The notes: generated by a model not told the origin, from the sequence alone. Shown: positions 45,970-55,587, counted from the first letter of the stretch. The stretch: DNA of 64,000 bases from Variovorax sp. JS1663 (GCF_002157355.1 NZ_LYMK01000005.1:62001-126000), one strand, 5' to 3'. Numbers and translations: made by a program.

Positions 45970-46898
45970 CACTTCGCCTCCGCCAGGGCGCGCTCGATGC
46001 GCTTGAGCATGGTGTGCAGGCCGTCGATGCCCGGCCGCCACGCCGTGTTGTGGCGCGACCAGCGCTGCCAGTTGCGGCCCTGGAACGCATGGGCCTGGTC
46101 GGCGCAGGTCGGGTAGCGCCCCACGCTTTGCAGCGTCAGCCAGGGATCGCAATAGAACATGTCCGGCGCGACATCGGGATAGCCGGGCGGCAGGAGAACG
46201 AGCACGTCGGCCGCCGCGTGGTTGAACTTTCCGGCGGGCAGCTGCAGCTGTTTGAAGACGACGCCCGTGTGCGCGCCGTCGCTCACCATCTCGAAGACCA
46301 CGCCGTGGGTGCTCAGATAGCGCTCGTCCGCTTCAGGCAGCGCGAGCAGCCCCTCCGTGGTGTCGCGGATCAGCGTGATGAAGCGCTCGATGCCCGGCTT
46401 GCCCAGATCAATCAGGTCGCCGTCGCGGATCAGGATGTCCTGGCCCCCGCCGCGCACTTCGAGGTAGACGTCGTAGGTCTCCGGCGGGACGCCGGCCAGC
46501 GCCTTGAGCACGCGTCCGCTGATACTGGGCTTGCCCCATTCGAGCTGCCTGTCGTCGATCGTGAACTTGAACGCGCGGTCGGTCTGGAAGATGACGAAGC
46601 GCTCCGCGCCGCGGCCGCGCAGATCGTAGGTTTCGTCCAGGCGCAGGTCTTCGAACTCGCCGGAGGTCAGGATCGCGTAGACGCTGTAGCCTTCGCCCGG
46701 GCGCAAGCCGGCGGCCTGGAGGATCTGGCGCGCGGTCGGCACCGGATCGGCGAGATCGACGTGACGCTCGTGGAGTTGGTCGTCCAGGACGACGATCCGG
46801 TAGAGCGCCGCCGGGCGCAGGCTGCGGCCTTCGCGGATTGCGGCGGCGACATCTTCGACATCGGAGCGGTCATCGCCGCTGTGGGTTTGGGTTTGCAT
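45969..46898 (-). CDS. Tandem ubiquitin-like (multiubiquitin)-E2 fusion
   Basis: A 309-residue three-part protein. Residues ~32-107 and ~108-180 are two multiubiquitin-type beta-grasp repeats (each ends with ERFVIFQTD or ERFITLIRD). A short linker with TTEG follows, then a prokaryotic E2-like domain (~190-309) with VLVLLPPGYPDVAPDMFYCDPW and RWSRHNTAWRPGIDGLHT. Cys250 and Cys264 are the only cysteines in that domain, and whether either is the E2 nucleophile needs an alignment. No free Ubl C-terminus exists unless the linker is cut, perhaps by the JAB domain encoded next. It is the first gene of the operon. Confidence 0.85.
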   Translation of the reverse strand: MQTQTHSGDDRSDVEDVAAAIREGRSLRPAALYRIVVLDDQLHERHVDLADPVPTARQILQAAGLRPGEGYSVYAILTSGEFEDLRLDETYDLRGRGAERFVIFQTDRAFKFTIDDRQLEWGKPSISGRVLKALAGVPPETYDVYLEVRGGGQDILIRDGDLIDLGKPGIERFITLIRDTTEGLLALPEADERYLSTHGVVFEMVSDGAHTGVVFKQLQLPAGKFNHAAADVLVLLPPGYPDVAPDMFYCDPWLTLQSVGRYPTCADQAHAFQGRNWQRWSRHNTAWRPGIDGLHTMLKRIERALAEAK

Positions 46899-46998
46899 TT
46901 GATTGCCTTTCTTGGGGAGCCATCACCTGCGGGATTGCAGGCTTTCTGGGGCCCCTTACTCAGTCAATCGCAGTCCAAAGCCAGACCGGAAAGGCCGG

Positions 46999-49900
46999 TC
47001 AAAGTTTTTCTTGCACCCACGTCCCTCCAGGCAAGTCGCCGCAGAGGAAGAAACTCGGACAGCGTGGGCAGCTGCGCGCCTCGGGCTTCGCGGGGAACTG
47101 CCCGGCCTGCATCGCTTGAAGGAAGGACTGCAGCTTCTCGCGCCTGGACTCCAGCTTGCGCGACGAGATTTCCACCGGCTGGATGGTTTCGCTGGTCAGG
47201 TAGGTCACCTCGACTTGCGCGTGCGGGCCGTAGGCCTGAACGGCGGCGAGATGAAGAACCGTGTACTCGATGTCATCGAAGGCGTTCGAGCGCTGCTTGC
47301 CCGTCTTGACGCGCCGCACCGTGACGCGTCCGCCGGCTCCGTGAGCTACGCCATCCGGGCTTACAAGGATCTCGCCCTCGGCCCACCCCAACGAGATCGG
47401 AGGTGCCGGCGCGGGCACCCCGCGGCTGCGGCTCTCGATGAGAAATTCTACGAGCCGTCTGCTGATACGCCGGTAGTCTTCCGCGTACCCATGCTCTGTC
47501 TCGCCCTTGGAGCGCCACGCCTCCTCGAAGCGCGCCGCCAGATCGTCCACCGTGGGACTTGTCGTTTCGTGCTCCCGCTTCAGCCACTCGAACACCTCAC
47601 TCACGACGTTGTGCGTCTTCATGAACGCTGTTTCGGCTCGCCGACCGCCGAGCCTCAGCACGTGCGTGTACAGGAAGCGGCGCGGGCAACGCTCGAAGAG
47701 GTTGACCTGGATGTCGGTCCATTGAGGACGCCCTTGCCATGTGATGGATAGCGGCACGCTCGTCGATGTCGGGCCGGCTCGCAACGGCACCGGGACCGGA
47801 CGAACAAGGAATCGGTCGATCGGAGCGACGAACCTGGAGGGGCTACGCGCACGCCCATCAGCCTGCCTGGCGTAGGCATACAGCTGCAGCCTGTCGCGCG
47901 CTCGCGAGAGTGCGACGAAGAACAAGCACTCTTCTTCCTCGTCGTGGCCGGCCTTCACCGCCTCGATACCGGTCAACCCCTCCGAACCGTGGATCAGACC
48001 ATCCGGTGGAAGACAACGCGGCGGCACGTTGTTGCGCGGCAGGCCGGACGTCACCATGCCAGGCAGATGAACGACATCGAACTCCAGCCCCTTGCTTCCG
48101 TGGATGGTCATCAAGCGCACAGCGTCGATGTTCTCGGCGCTGCGGGGCAGCTGGCTCAGTCCACGATCCTCCGAGAGCAGCACCAGGCGTCGGATGCGAT
48201 CAAGCAGCCGAAGCACTGGCACGCCCTGCCCTCTGGGCTGCCGGCGACAGAAGTTCAGGAACTGCCAGATGGCCAGACCTTGCATGCGGCTCTGCGCATC
48301 ACCAGCCTGATACAGCGTCTTCGCGAGTCCGAGACTGTCGATCGTCCATCCGGCTAGCAGAGTCCAGGGGTTCGTCGATGCGCTCACGCCCGCGAAAAGC
48401 GTGGACAAGCGCGAGAGTGCTTCCCGAGTGCCCTCTGCCAGGCCGTCCACCTCGGCATGCATGGCCAACCATGCCATCGAGGCTGGATTCGCCGCTCGCA
48501 GGTGCTCGATGACCCGCATGACATCCTGCAGCGGCATTTGATGCCGGGCCATGGTTGCCACGCGCACCATCGCGGCCGCCCGTGGGTCGGACGCAAGCGA
48601 CAGCAAGGCCAGGAGATCCTTGATTTCCGGCCTCTCGAACAGGCTGCCAAGGTGCAGCGCGGGAATGCCTCTGGCTTCAAGACCTTCGGCAATGGCGTTC
48701 AGGCGCGCGTTGGACGCGCACAGAACCGCCTGGCCACCGTAGGCAATGCCCTGCTCACGCAGGGCTGTAATCGACGCGGCAAGCGCGGAGACTTCGTCGT
48801 CAGCCGACTCGGCAACGCGAAGCTCTACCCGTTCTCCCTTGGTGCCGCGGTCGGCCTTTAGCTTCAGCGGCAAAGCACCGGCGGATGCTTGCATACCACG
48901 CGCGAACTCGGTGAACACATCGACAATGCGCTCGTCAGAGCGATAGTTGACGCCCAGCCGTGCGGCCTGCGCGCCAGGGAAGTCGATCGAAAAGCGCGCG
49001 ATGTTCGTCGCAGAGGCGCCGCGGAAGCGGTAGATGGACTGGCGTGCATCGCCGACAACCCACAGGTTGCGGCCGTCGCCGACGATGGCCTTCAGGAGCC
49101 GGACCGAGGCGCGGTTGACATCTTGGTACTCATCTACCAGCACATGCTCATGGCGAGCACGCAGGGCGTCCCTTACCTCGGCGCTACCCTCGACAAGACG
49201 GACCGGCAGCGCAACCAGGTCGCCGAAGTCCAGCAGCTGGCGCCCGGTCAGCAGCCGTTCGTACGCTTCGAAGAGCGTGGCAACCTCCAGGCACTTCTGG
49301 GCGCGGACCTTGGCGTCCTGGTCGGTTCCCGCTCGGACCGCCATGGACTGCGCGAGGGCGCGATAACCCGCAGCATCGACAACCTCATCCTTGGCGCGCG
49401 AGATCGCGCTCAGCATGTCGCTCAAGTCCAGGGACGGATCCCAGAGGTTGCGATAGTGCTTCAGGTCGAGCCGCGGAAACTCGTCCTCCAGGAGTTCAAT
49501 TGCCTCCGTCCGGTCGATCAGTCGCGGGTCCGGCGGCAGCGCCAGTCGGTCGTGGAAGCGGCGAACGATGTCTAGGCCAAACGCGTGGAATGTGCCGATC
49601 CACATCGCTGCCGCCGCGACAGGATTGCTCGCGGCAATCCTCTCGCACAGTTCATTGGCCGCCTTGTTGGAGAAGGTGAGTACCAGGATCGTAGTGGGAT
49701 CGACGCCGTCCGCAAGCAACCCTTCGATGCGACGAACAAGCGTCCGCGTCTTGCCCGTACCCGGCCCTGCCTGCAGCTGAAACGCCAAGCCACGATGTGC
49801 TGCCGCCTGAGCCTGCGTGGGGTCTGGGGTGAGCGGAGCTGCCACGGCGCCGGTGCCTACGGGGTGCGGCTCTTCGGCCGGTGGCAGCAGCAGCGCATCC

Positions 49901-50427
49901 AGCAACTGTTGCTGCACGACGGCGAGCGGCGCGCCAAAGCGCGTCGCGATCATGAGGGAGCTCAGCCCCTCGTGGACATGCAACTCGCGCAGCACAGGGC
50001 GCGGAAGCAGATACTCTCGCGCGAAGAGGTCCATCTTGACCTCACGCCGCTCGCGCGCCCCGTAGTCAAGAACGCGATCGACACCGACCGGAGCGTCCTC
50101 CATCGATCGATCGGGCTCGACGTCCACCGTCACCACGTCCAGCACGCCACCTTCCAGCACGACATGGCCGAGTTCGTGTGCGATGAGGAAGGCGCGTTCG
50201 AAGTCCGATCCGCAATCCTCGTAGAGGATGCTTCCAGCCTGGCTGTCGAGTGTGGCTCTGCCTCCCTTTAGTTGCGTATCCCCTACCTGCAGCGCATACA
50301 CATCCAAGCTGCGACTCGTGGCTTCCCGACGCGCAAACTCCAGAGCTTGGGTCGGATCGCCACCGGCCGCGACGTTCGCACGGTGCAGGCGTTCTGCTTC
50401 CCGGCGAGCGGCCTCGGTGGCGTCCAT
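46999..50427 (-). CDS. ImmA/IrrE metallopeptidase-UvrD helicase-nuclease fusion
   Basis: 1142 residues. The N-terminal ImmA/IrrE peptidase has HELGH (84-88) and the downstream FAREYLLP typical of ImmA. A complete superfamily 1 UvrD/Rep helicase follows: Walker A GPGTGKT (221-227), GTFHAF, VLVDEYQDVN, GDARQSIYRFRG, VNYRS, TIHGSKGLEFDVV and VALSRARDRL. The C-terminal ~270 residues hold Cys residues (FERCPRRFLY, then CPRCPSFFLC) as in PD-(D/E)xK Fe-S nucleases of the AddB/RecB type. It is coupled to a small unknown protein and a sigma factor. ImmA proteins cleave repressors or anti-sigma proteins after DNA damage, so it may free the sigma factor. Confidence 0.88.
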   Translation of the reverse strand: MDATEAARREAERLHRANVAAGGDPTQALEFARREATSRSLDVYALQVGDTQLKGGRATLDSQAGSILYEDCGSDFERAFLIAHELGHVVLEGGVLDVVTVDVEPDRSMEDAPVGVDRVLDYGARERREVKMDLFAREYLLPRPVLRELHVHEGLSSLMIATRFGAPLAVVQQQLLDALLLPPAEEPHPVGTGAVAAPLTPDPTQAQAAAHRGLAFQLQAGPGTGKTRTLVRRIEGLLADGVDPTTILVLTFSNKAANELCERIAASNPVAAAAMWIGTFHAFGLDIVRRFHDRLALPPDPRLIDRTEAIELLEDEFPRLDLKHYRNLWDPSLDLSDMLSAISRAKDEVVDAAGYRALAQSMAVRAGTDQDAKVRAQKCLEVATLFEAYERLLTGRQLLDFGDLVALPVRLVEGSAEVRDALRARHEHVLVDEYQDVNRASVRLLKAIVGDGRNLWVVGDARQSIYRFRGASATNIARFSIDFPGAQAARLGVNYRSDERIVDVFTEFARGMQASAGALPLKLKADRGTKGERVELRVAESADDEVSALAASITALREQGIAYGGQAVLCASNARLNAIAEGLEARGIPALHLGSLFERPEIKDLLALLSLASDPRAAAMVRVATMARHQMPLQDVMRVIEHLRAANPASMAWLAMHAEVDGLAEGTREALSRLSTLFAGVSASTNPWTLLAGWTIDSLGLAKTLYQAGDAQSRMQGLAIWQFLNFCRRQPRGQGVPVLRLLDRIRRLVLLSEDRGLSQLPRSAENIDAVRLMTIHGSKGLEFDVVHLPGMVTSGLPRNNVPPRCLPPDGLIHGSEGLTGIEAVKAGHDEEEECLFFVALSRARDRLQLYAYARQADGRARSPSRFVAPIDRFLVRPVPVPLRAGPTSTSVPLSITWQGRPQWTDIQVNLFERCPRRFLYTHVLRLGGRRAETAFMKTHNVVSEVFEWLKREHETTSPTVDDLAARFEEAWRSKGETEHGYAEDYRRISRRLVEFLIESRSRGVPAPAPPISLGWAEGEILVSPDGVAHGAGGRVTVRRVKTGKQRSNAFDDIEYTVLHLAAVQAYGPHAQVEVTYLTSETIQPVEISSRKLESRREKLQSFLQAMQAGQFPAKPEARSCPRCPSFFLCGDLPGGTWVQEKL

Positions 50428-50431
50428 CGCT

Positions 50432-51025
50432 TTAGTCCGACAACGCCTTCAGCGTCGCCTGCTGTTCTGGCGTGAGCTGTGAAGTCGCGACCGCTTGGTC
50501 GAATGTGATCTGTTCTCCCACACTCGGCTTCACGCTGGACCGAAAAGCATGTCCGGAGACCATCCCCGGTGGGCCCTGCAGGTACGCGCCCACAGCTTGC
50601 GCTGTGGCGCCCAACTCCGAAGCAAGCTTCTCGACGAATCGGGCGGGAATGGTTACAGCGCTGATGGCTCGATCGCGCACGCGCATCAGAAAGAGATTGC
50701 TGACATCCAGGCTACGCGCGAGCGACTTGAAGCCGCTCGAATTGAGCTTGGCGAACGGATTCACCACCTCCGCGGCGGGCTGCTGGACAGCCCGCTCAAA
50801 CCGTTGCCAGGCCTTGTCCACCAGACTATCCGGCACCACGGCTGCCGAAACATCTTCCGCTGGCGGCTGATGACGCAGATCGATCGAACAGTCGATCAGC
50901 GCAGTCGCATGCTGCGGGTACTCGCTGATGTAGCGCTCGAGCGTTTCCCGGCCATGGTCGGGCTCCATGGAGAACGCCATCAGCACGGATTCCTCGTCCG
51001 CGGGGAAGGGCTTTGAGGTGCTCAT
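50432..51025 (-). CDS. Unknown protein between sigma factor and ImmA-UvrD fusion
   Basis: A 197-residue protein not recognised. Its N-terminal ~60 residues (ETLERYISEYPQHATALIDC) look like the acidic helical start of regulators that follow sigma genes. The middle (SLARSLDVSNLFLMRVRDRAI) resembles an HTH or ImmA-partner region, and the C-terminus is polar. It overlaps the sigma gene by 4 nt and ends 4 nt before the ImmA-UvrD gene. By position it is the best candidate for an anti-sigma or regulatory substrate of the ImmA peptidase. No membrane segment is seen. The function is inference only. Confidence 0.7.
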   Translation of the reverse strand: MSTSKPFPADEESVLMAFSMEPDHGRETLERYISEYPQHATALIDCSIDLRHQPPAEDVSAAVVPDSLVDKAWQRFERAVQQPAAEVVNPFAKLNSSGFKSLARSLDVSNLFLMRVRDRAISAVTIPARFVEKLASELGATAQAVGAYLQGPPGMVSGHAFRSSVKPSVGEQITFDQAVATSQLTPEQQATLKALSD

Positions 51026-51801
51026 ACGTCCCCCTGAAGAGCGGCCCTCAAGGTCTTGTACGCTCGGACTTTGCGATTTCTTACGGTCCTCTCATCGCAC
51101 TTCAGCATCTTGGAGATAGTCATCATGTTGGGGTCCTCCGAGTGGGTCTGGAAACCTTGTCGCAACAAGCCCACGACCCGTCTCTGATCATCTGGTAATG
51201 CATCAATCGCAGCGTCTAGCTCCAACCGGAAAGCCGGGTCGTCAATTTTTTTGGGATCACCTCCGAGGAAGTCGGCTGCGGCTGCTTCGACCTCAGGAGA
51301 AATGTCCTGACCTTCATCACCGTCGGTGGAGAGCGGCACGGTGACCACCGCAGCCGGCCCGATCTGCCTCAGCACAGTCTTGCGGAACCGGGAAAATGCC
51401 AGGTCGAACCGCACCTCAAAGAAGTCCAGCATGGCGAAGCGGCCGTTGCAGTCCTTGGCGATTCGCTCGGCGAATCGGCCCATGACCTCTTCGCGTATGC
51501 CCTGCGCCCCGGCCATACGGGCGTCGGAGATCGTCGAACACAGGGACTGCCCGACGCGTTTCATAAGCAGTTCGAAGATCTGCTTGAACTCGCTCTGGGC
51601 ACCAGCAGCCCAGGCGCGCCGCAGGAAATACGTCATCGCTTCCGACGGAACATAGCCGTCGCTTTTTCTCGACGTGATGGCGAAAGCCTGCAGGCGTGTA
51701 GCAGCATCGAGCGACTCCAGTCTTACCAAGCAGGCCTCAATCTCCCGCGGTCGCGTGAACGGCGCCCCATTCTTGTCTTTGCTCTTCAAAGGCTCCGGCA
51801 T
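51022..51801 (-). CDS. Sigma-70-like factor of defence operon
   Basis: A 259-residue protein with a sigma region 4-type HTH at the C-terminus. DALPDDQRRVVGLLRQG is followed by MMTISKMLKCDERTVRNRKVRAYKTLRAAL (about 197-255), preceded by a ~100-residue helical part that may correspond to a divergent region 2. AAGGAG gives a good ribosome site. It is the first gene of the sigma-unknown-ImmA/UvrD unit. It probably directs expression of its own operon or of neighbouring defence genes. Region 2 is weak, so a sigma-like activator is also possible. Confidence 0.75.
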   Translation of the reverse strand: MPEPLKSKDKNGAPFTRPREIEACLVRLESLDAATRLQAFAITSRKSDGYVPSEAMTYFLRRAWAAGAQSEFKQIFELLMKRVGQSLCSTISDARMAGAQGIREEVMGRFAERIAKDCNGRFAMLDFFEVRFDLAFSRFRKTVLRQIGPAAVVTVPLSTDGDEGQDISPEVEAAAADFLGGDPKKIDDPAFRLELDAAIDALPDDQRRVVGLLRQGFQTHSEDPNMMTISKMLKCDERTVRNRKVRAYKTLRAALQGDV

Positions 51802-51864
51802 CGGTCTTCTCCTTGCTCCTTAGTCCTCGCTGCTTCAAGCTTGCTTTGGATTCCACCTTCGATA

Positions 51865-54087
51865 TCACCGAATGCGGATCGGCAACGACACTTGCGGCTG
51901 GATCGGCACCAGCGTCTTGGCGTATGCGCGCAGGATGTCGTTGTACAGATCAGCGTGCTTCGGTGCCTCGACCGACAAGATCAGCGCGTATCGAATCTTC
52001 TCAGGACCTGTGGCTCGGCCACCACCGTCGCGGGCGTTGTAATGGATGTCGAACACAGGGTTCTTGAGGCTGGAACCACGGAAGGTCTTGGCCCCGTGCA
52101 GAACGGTTTCCCACTTGCCCTGATCCGAACGGCGTTCCTGTTCGGTGGCGAACTTCTTCAGGTCGAAAAAGCCCTTGGTTTCCGCGTTGCTCTTGCCGTC
52201 CTTGATCTTTTCGTCGTTGGGTCGGAAGACGACTTCGAGACCAGCCTTGGTGTAGGCTGCGGCATCCTGCGGATCGGTGGGCGACGCATAGCAGAACGTG
52301 GCTTTTAGGCGGACGTTGCCCGTCAGGCCCTCCTTGGGCAGCGGAAGGCTGGCGCGCAGGTATTTGCTGGGTTTGAGCTCCCCCTGATAGACAACCCGGG
52401 CCACGCCATCCGGGCACGTGATGATGTCGAGCGTGTCCTCGGGAATCTTGCCCCAGCCCACTTCGATCGGGTCATGTTCGCCGGAATCAGCCGCATGGAC
52501 CAGCAAGGCTTTGATGGCGAGAGGCGTCAGGTTGCCGCCCAGGATCGCACGGATACCGACCGCACTGCGCAGCAGGTACGGCGCCGCGAAGCTGGTGCCG
52601 AGCTGTGGCGTCAGCACCGGTTTCGCGTTCGGGGCCAAGACGTGGAAGTATTTGGCCGCCGGGTTGCCGCCGAAGGCCATCAGATCCGGCTTGACGACGC
52701 CGGGGCTGCGGCCCGGCCCGATCGCGCTGTAGGGCGCGCGAGCCCAGTCCGCGCCGGTGTCATCGGCCGCGCCGACCGCGAGCGCATTCACGCAGTCAGA
52801 CGGAACCTGCACCCGGCTGTAGCCGAGCTCGCGGTCGCGTTCTCCGTTGTTGCCCACGGCCACGGTCATGAGCGTGTCGCCATCGCTGAGCAGTTCGTCG
52901 ATGACGGAGGTCCAAGCATGGACCTCCTGATCCTCCACTTCGAGGTCCGGCCCCAGGCTCAGGTTGATGAACTCGTAGGAGCGGGACAGCAGAACCTGTT
53001 CGATGAGACCGAGCGTGCGATACAGCTCCAGCGGGTCTTCGCCACCCGATTTCTGGTCGAGCACACGCAAATGGTCCACCGGGGCGAAAGGCCTGCCGGC
53101 CGCTCCGTTGGGCTGGATCGGTCCGAACAGCACGGCCGAGGTCACGCCCAGGCCGTGCTCCGGGCCATGCGGGTCATCGTCGGCGTCCTCGTCGAGCTTG
53201 CGGTACGAGCGAAGCCAGGGACCGATTGGGTGGTGCTTCGGCAAGCCACCGTCCAGGATGGCGACGCGAGGCTCAGACGACAGGGCCTGCTCGGTGGGGA
53301 GGCTGCACCCTACCGAGGGCCCACCGCTGCGTTGTAAGGGGCGGATGCCGCGCAGCTTGGGCACCGGCCGGATCACCCGGACGAAGGCAAAGCTGGCCAG
53401 CCTCTCGACTTCGCGCGGCTTTCCCTCGACCGGCACGAACCACAGGTTGCCTGCGACGAAATCGACTTCACTATGGACCTTCACGCCCTCCCGCTGGGCG
53501 AACTTCACGAAAGCCTGCTGAATCAGGCCAGGATCTTCGTCAGGCAACAGATGCAGGCCCACCTCGAAAAAGCGATCCTTCGGGCCACCTAGGCTCACGA
53601 TGCGCTCCGCTGGCGCGAAGGCGGCGAACTGTTCGATGTGGGTCAGGTCTTCGCCCTCGTCGGACTGCGCGTCGATGGTTTCCGTCCACTGCGAGAGCTT
53701 ACGGAAGGCTTGGCGCTTGCCAGCGACGAACAGTTCGGTGGTTGTGGTCTCTTGTGGCTGCCCCTTGCGAGTCCAAGCCTTCGGCTTGACCTTGACGGTG
53801 CGGCTGCCGATTTACTCCAGCCCCGTGCTACGCAACAGGCCGGTTGGGAAATAGGAGCGAGCAATGAAGCTGGGATTCATCATCAACCGGGCCACGGCGA
53901 AGTCTCCCGGACAGGCGTCGGCAGACAGTTCGTCGAGCGCCTTCGCAGCGCTGCGGAATTGGGGCACCAACTGTTCCCGCGCCTGCGCGAAGGTGTAGAC
54001 CTCAGCCTTGCCGGGCATGCGCCTCGGACCGACAATGTCATGGGTCAACAGTTCGCCACGACCGATCAAAAAATTGGTTTGGCTCAT
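51865..54087 (-). pseudogene. S8 subtilisin-like protease with in-frame UAA
   Basis: A single open frame runs from ATG 54087 (overlapping the AAA gene by 4 nt) to the stop at 51865. The only interruption is a TAA at 53812-53814 after GLLRSTGLE. The 71 codons after it, up to the GTG at 53598, stay protein-like (IGSRTVKVKPKAW, TELFVAGKRQAFRKL). Downstream are all protease residues: Asp in VAILDGGLPKHH, His in GPEHGLGVTSA, the oxyanion Asn in AVGNNGE and Ser in GTSFAAPYL. The intact protein would be ~740 residues, with this AAA ATPase as partner. A sense-to-UAA point change, or a sequencing error, is likely. Restart at GTG 53598 would give a 577-residue catalytic fragment. Confidence 0.82.
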
Positions 54088-55247
54088 GCGTCAGCCTTTC
54101 TCCTGAGCGCGGTCTTTCGTGCCGCAGGCGTATCGTTGGTGTATTTGCGGATCGTGTCCCGGCTCACGCCCGTGATGTCGGAGACGGCGTGTTGGGACAG
54201 GCGGGTCTGCTTGGCCAGCATCACTGCCAGGTCGATGCGCCCCTGCCTGTCGAGAGCCAAAGCGCGAGCCTTCATGAAGTCCTCAACCAGATCGGCGTCG
54301 GTGGTCGTACCCAGGGCCACGGCGCGCCGGAAACGCTGCACATCGCGCTCGATGTCGCTGAACGAGTGCCCGGCGAATGCAAACACCAGGATGTCGATCC
54401 AACGGGCAAAAAGGGCGTAGTCCGGCCCCAGAAAACGCTTGATAGCTTCCTTGACGGCCTGCCCATCGGGCGTCTTGAACTGGACCACCAGGTCGAAGCG
54501 GCGCCACAGCGCTGGATCGATCAGTTCTGGGTGGTTGGTAGCCGCCAGCAATACGCTGCTGGCGGGCCATTCGTCGACTTCCTGCAGGATCACCGTGACC
54601 AGGCGCTTGAGTTCGCCCACGTCGCTGTCATCACTGCGCCGCTTGGCGATGGCATCGATCTCGTCCAGCAGCAGCACGCAGGGATCGCGCTTGGCGAAGT
54701 CGATGGCCGCCCGCAGGTTGGCGCCGCTCTTGCCAAGCAGGCTACTCATCACGGCGGTCAGGTCGAGCACGTACAGCGGCACCTTCAACTGCGCGGCGAG
54801 CCAGCGTGCCGTAAGCGTCTTGCCAACCCCGGGCGGTCCCACAAAGATGGCGGAGCGGGTCGGCGTCAGCCCCATGGCCCGCAGCCGTTCACTCTGTCGG
54901 CGCTCGGCGATGAGTTGCCCCAAGACATCCTCGACATCGCTGGACAGCAGCGGCGCGTCTTTCGTCGGCTCGTCTTTGAACACCTTCAGGAGCGAGAGGC
55001 GGGATTCGTCATCGACCGGCAGGGCTTGGGTCGCCGACGGCGGAGGCGACAGCTTGCGCATGGGAGAGACGCTGCGTACCGGCTTCGACTTCAGGAACAG
55101 TTCGAGTTGCTCGGCCAGGTCGGGCGCCGTCCCACGGTACTTGCGGACCAGTCGCGCCGCGAACAGGCGCACGTCTTCTGTCTGCTCGGCCAGAGCCAAG
55201 CGAACCATCTGGGCTAAATCTGACTGCTCTTCCTTCATTTCGCCCAT
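54084..55247 (-). CDS. AAA+ ATPase paired with subtilase
   Basis: About 387 residues. An N-terminal helical part is followed by the AAA module with Walker A GPPGVGKT (~137-144), Walker B LLLDEIDAI (~193-201), sensor ATNHPEL and the arginine region ALWRRFD. The C-terminal ~50 residues contain an HTH (LSQHAVSDITGVSRDTIRKYTND), which is unusual for such ATPases and may bind DNA at its own promoter. A GTG one codon upstream is also possible as start, and no clear ribosome site is seen. It is coupled to the subtilase gene. AAA-protease pairs of this kind occur in defence islands, and its exact role is unknown. Confidence 0.85.
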   Translation of the reverse strand: MGEMKEEQSDLAQMVRLALAEQTEDVRLFAARLVRKYRGTAPDLAEQLELFLKSKPVRSVSPMRKLSPPPSATQALPVDDESRLSLLKVFKDEPTKDAPLLSSDVEDVLGQLIAERRQSERLRAMGLTPTRSAIFVGPPGVGKTLTARWLAAQLKVPLYVLDLTAVMSSLLGKSGANLRAAIDFAKRDPCVLLLDEIDAIAKRRSDDSDVGELKRLVTVILQEVDEWPASSVLLAATNHPELIDPALWRRFDLVVQFKTPDGQAVKEAIKRFLGPDYALFARWIDILVFAFAGHSFSDIERDVQRFRRAVALGTTTDADLVEDFMKARALALDRQGRIDLAVMLAKQTRLSQHAVSDITGVSRDTIRKYTNDTPAARKTALRRKADA

Positions 55248-55289
55248 CACTTAATTAACCTGTTGATTTATATGTATAAAAACAAAAAC

Positions 55290-55318
55290 ATTATCGGACT
55301 AAATTCATTATCTCACAA
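55290..55318 (-). promoter_or_regulatory. Sigma-70 promoter for AAA-subtilase operon
   Basis: Read on the minus strand, TTGTGA (-35) and GATAAT (-10) are separated by exactly 17 bp. They lie ~43 bp upstream of the AAA gene in an AT-rich stretch that stands out from the surroundings. Confidence 0.7.
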
Positions 55319-55587
55319 GTCAGAGTGAAGTTGACAAACGAAGCCAGTGCCAGTGGCGGTGACAGTCTGGTCGTCGACGGATGTCCGGGTCGTGCGACCT
55401 TGATACAACGTCCCGGCGTCCCGCCGTCGGGCTCTGCGAGCTGTGCCCCGGGCTTCGTGCCGCATCCCGGCCATCCGGCTTTGATCCCTGACGTCTCCGC
55501 GGCGTGGCCGCTGCGCGCTCCGCTTGCCGGGGCTGTTGTGGTGTGCGGGGGGGGCGGTCTTGCTTTGCCCTTTCAACCTACCACGCA

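Noticed and set aside
49585-50271. 228-residue plus-strand frame opposite the ImmA-UvrD gene
   Set aside because: Composition is Arg/Gln-rich shadow sequence. The minus strand has all helicase motifs in order.
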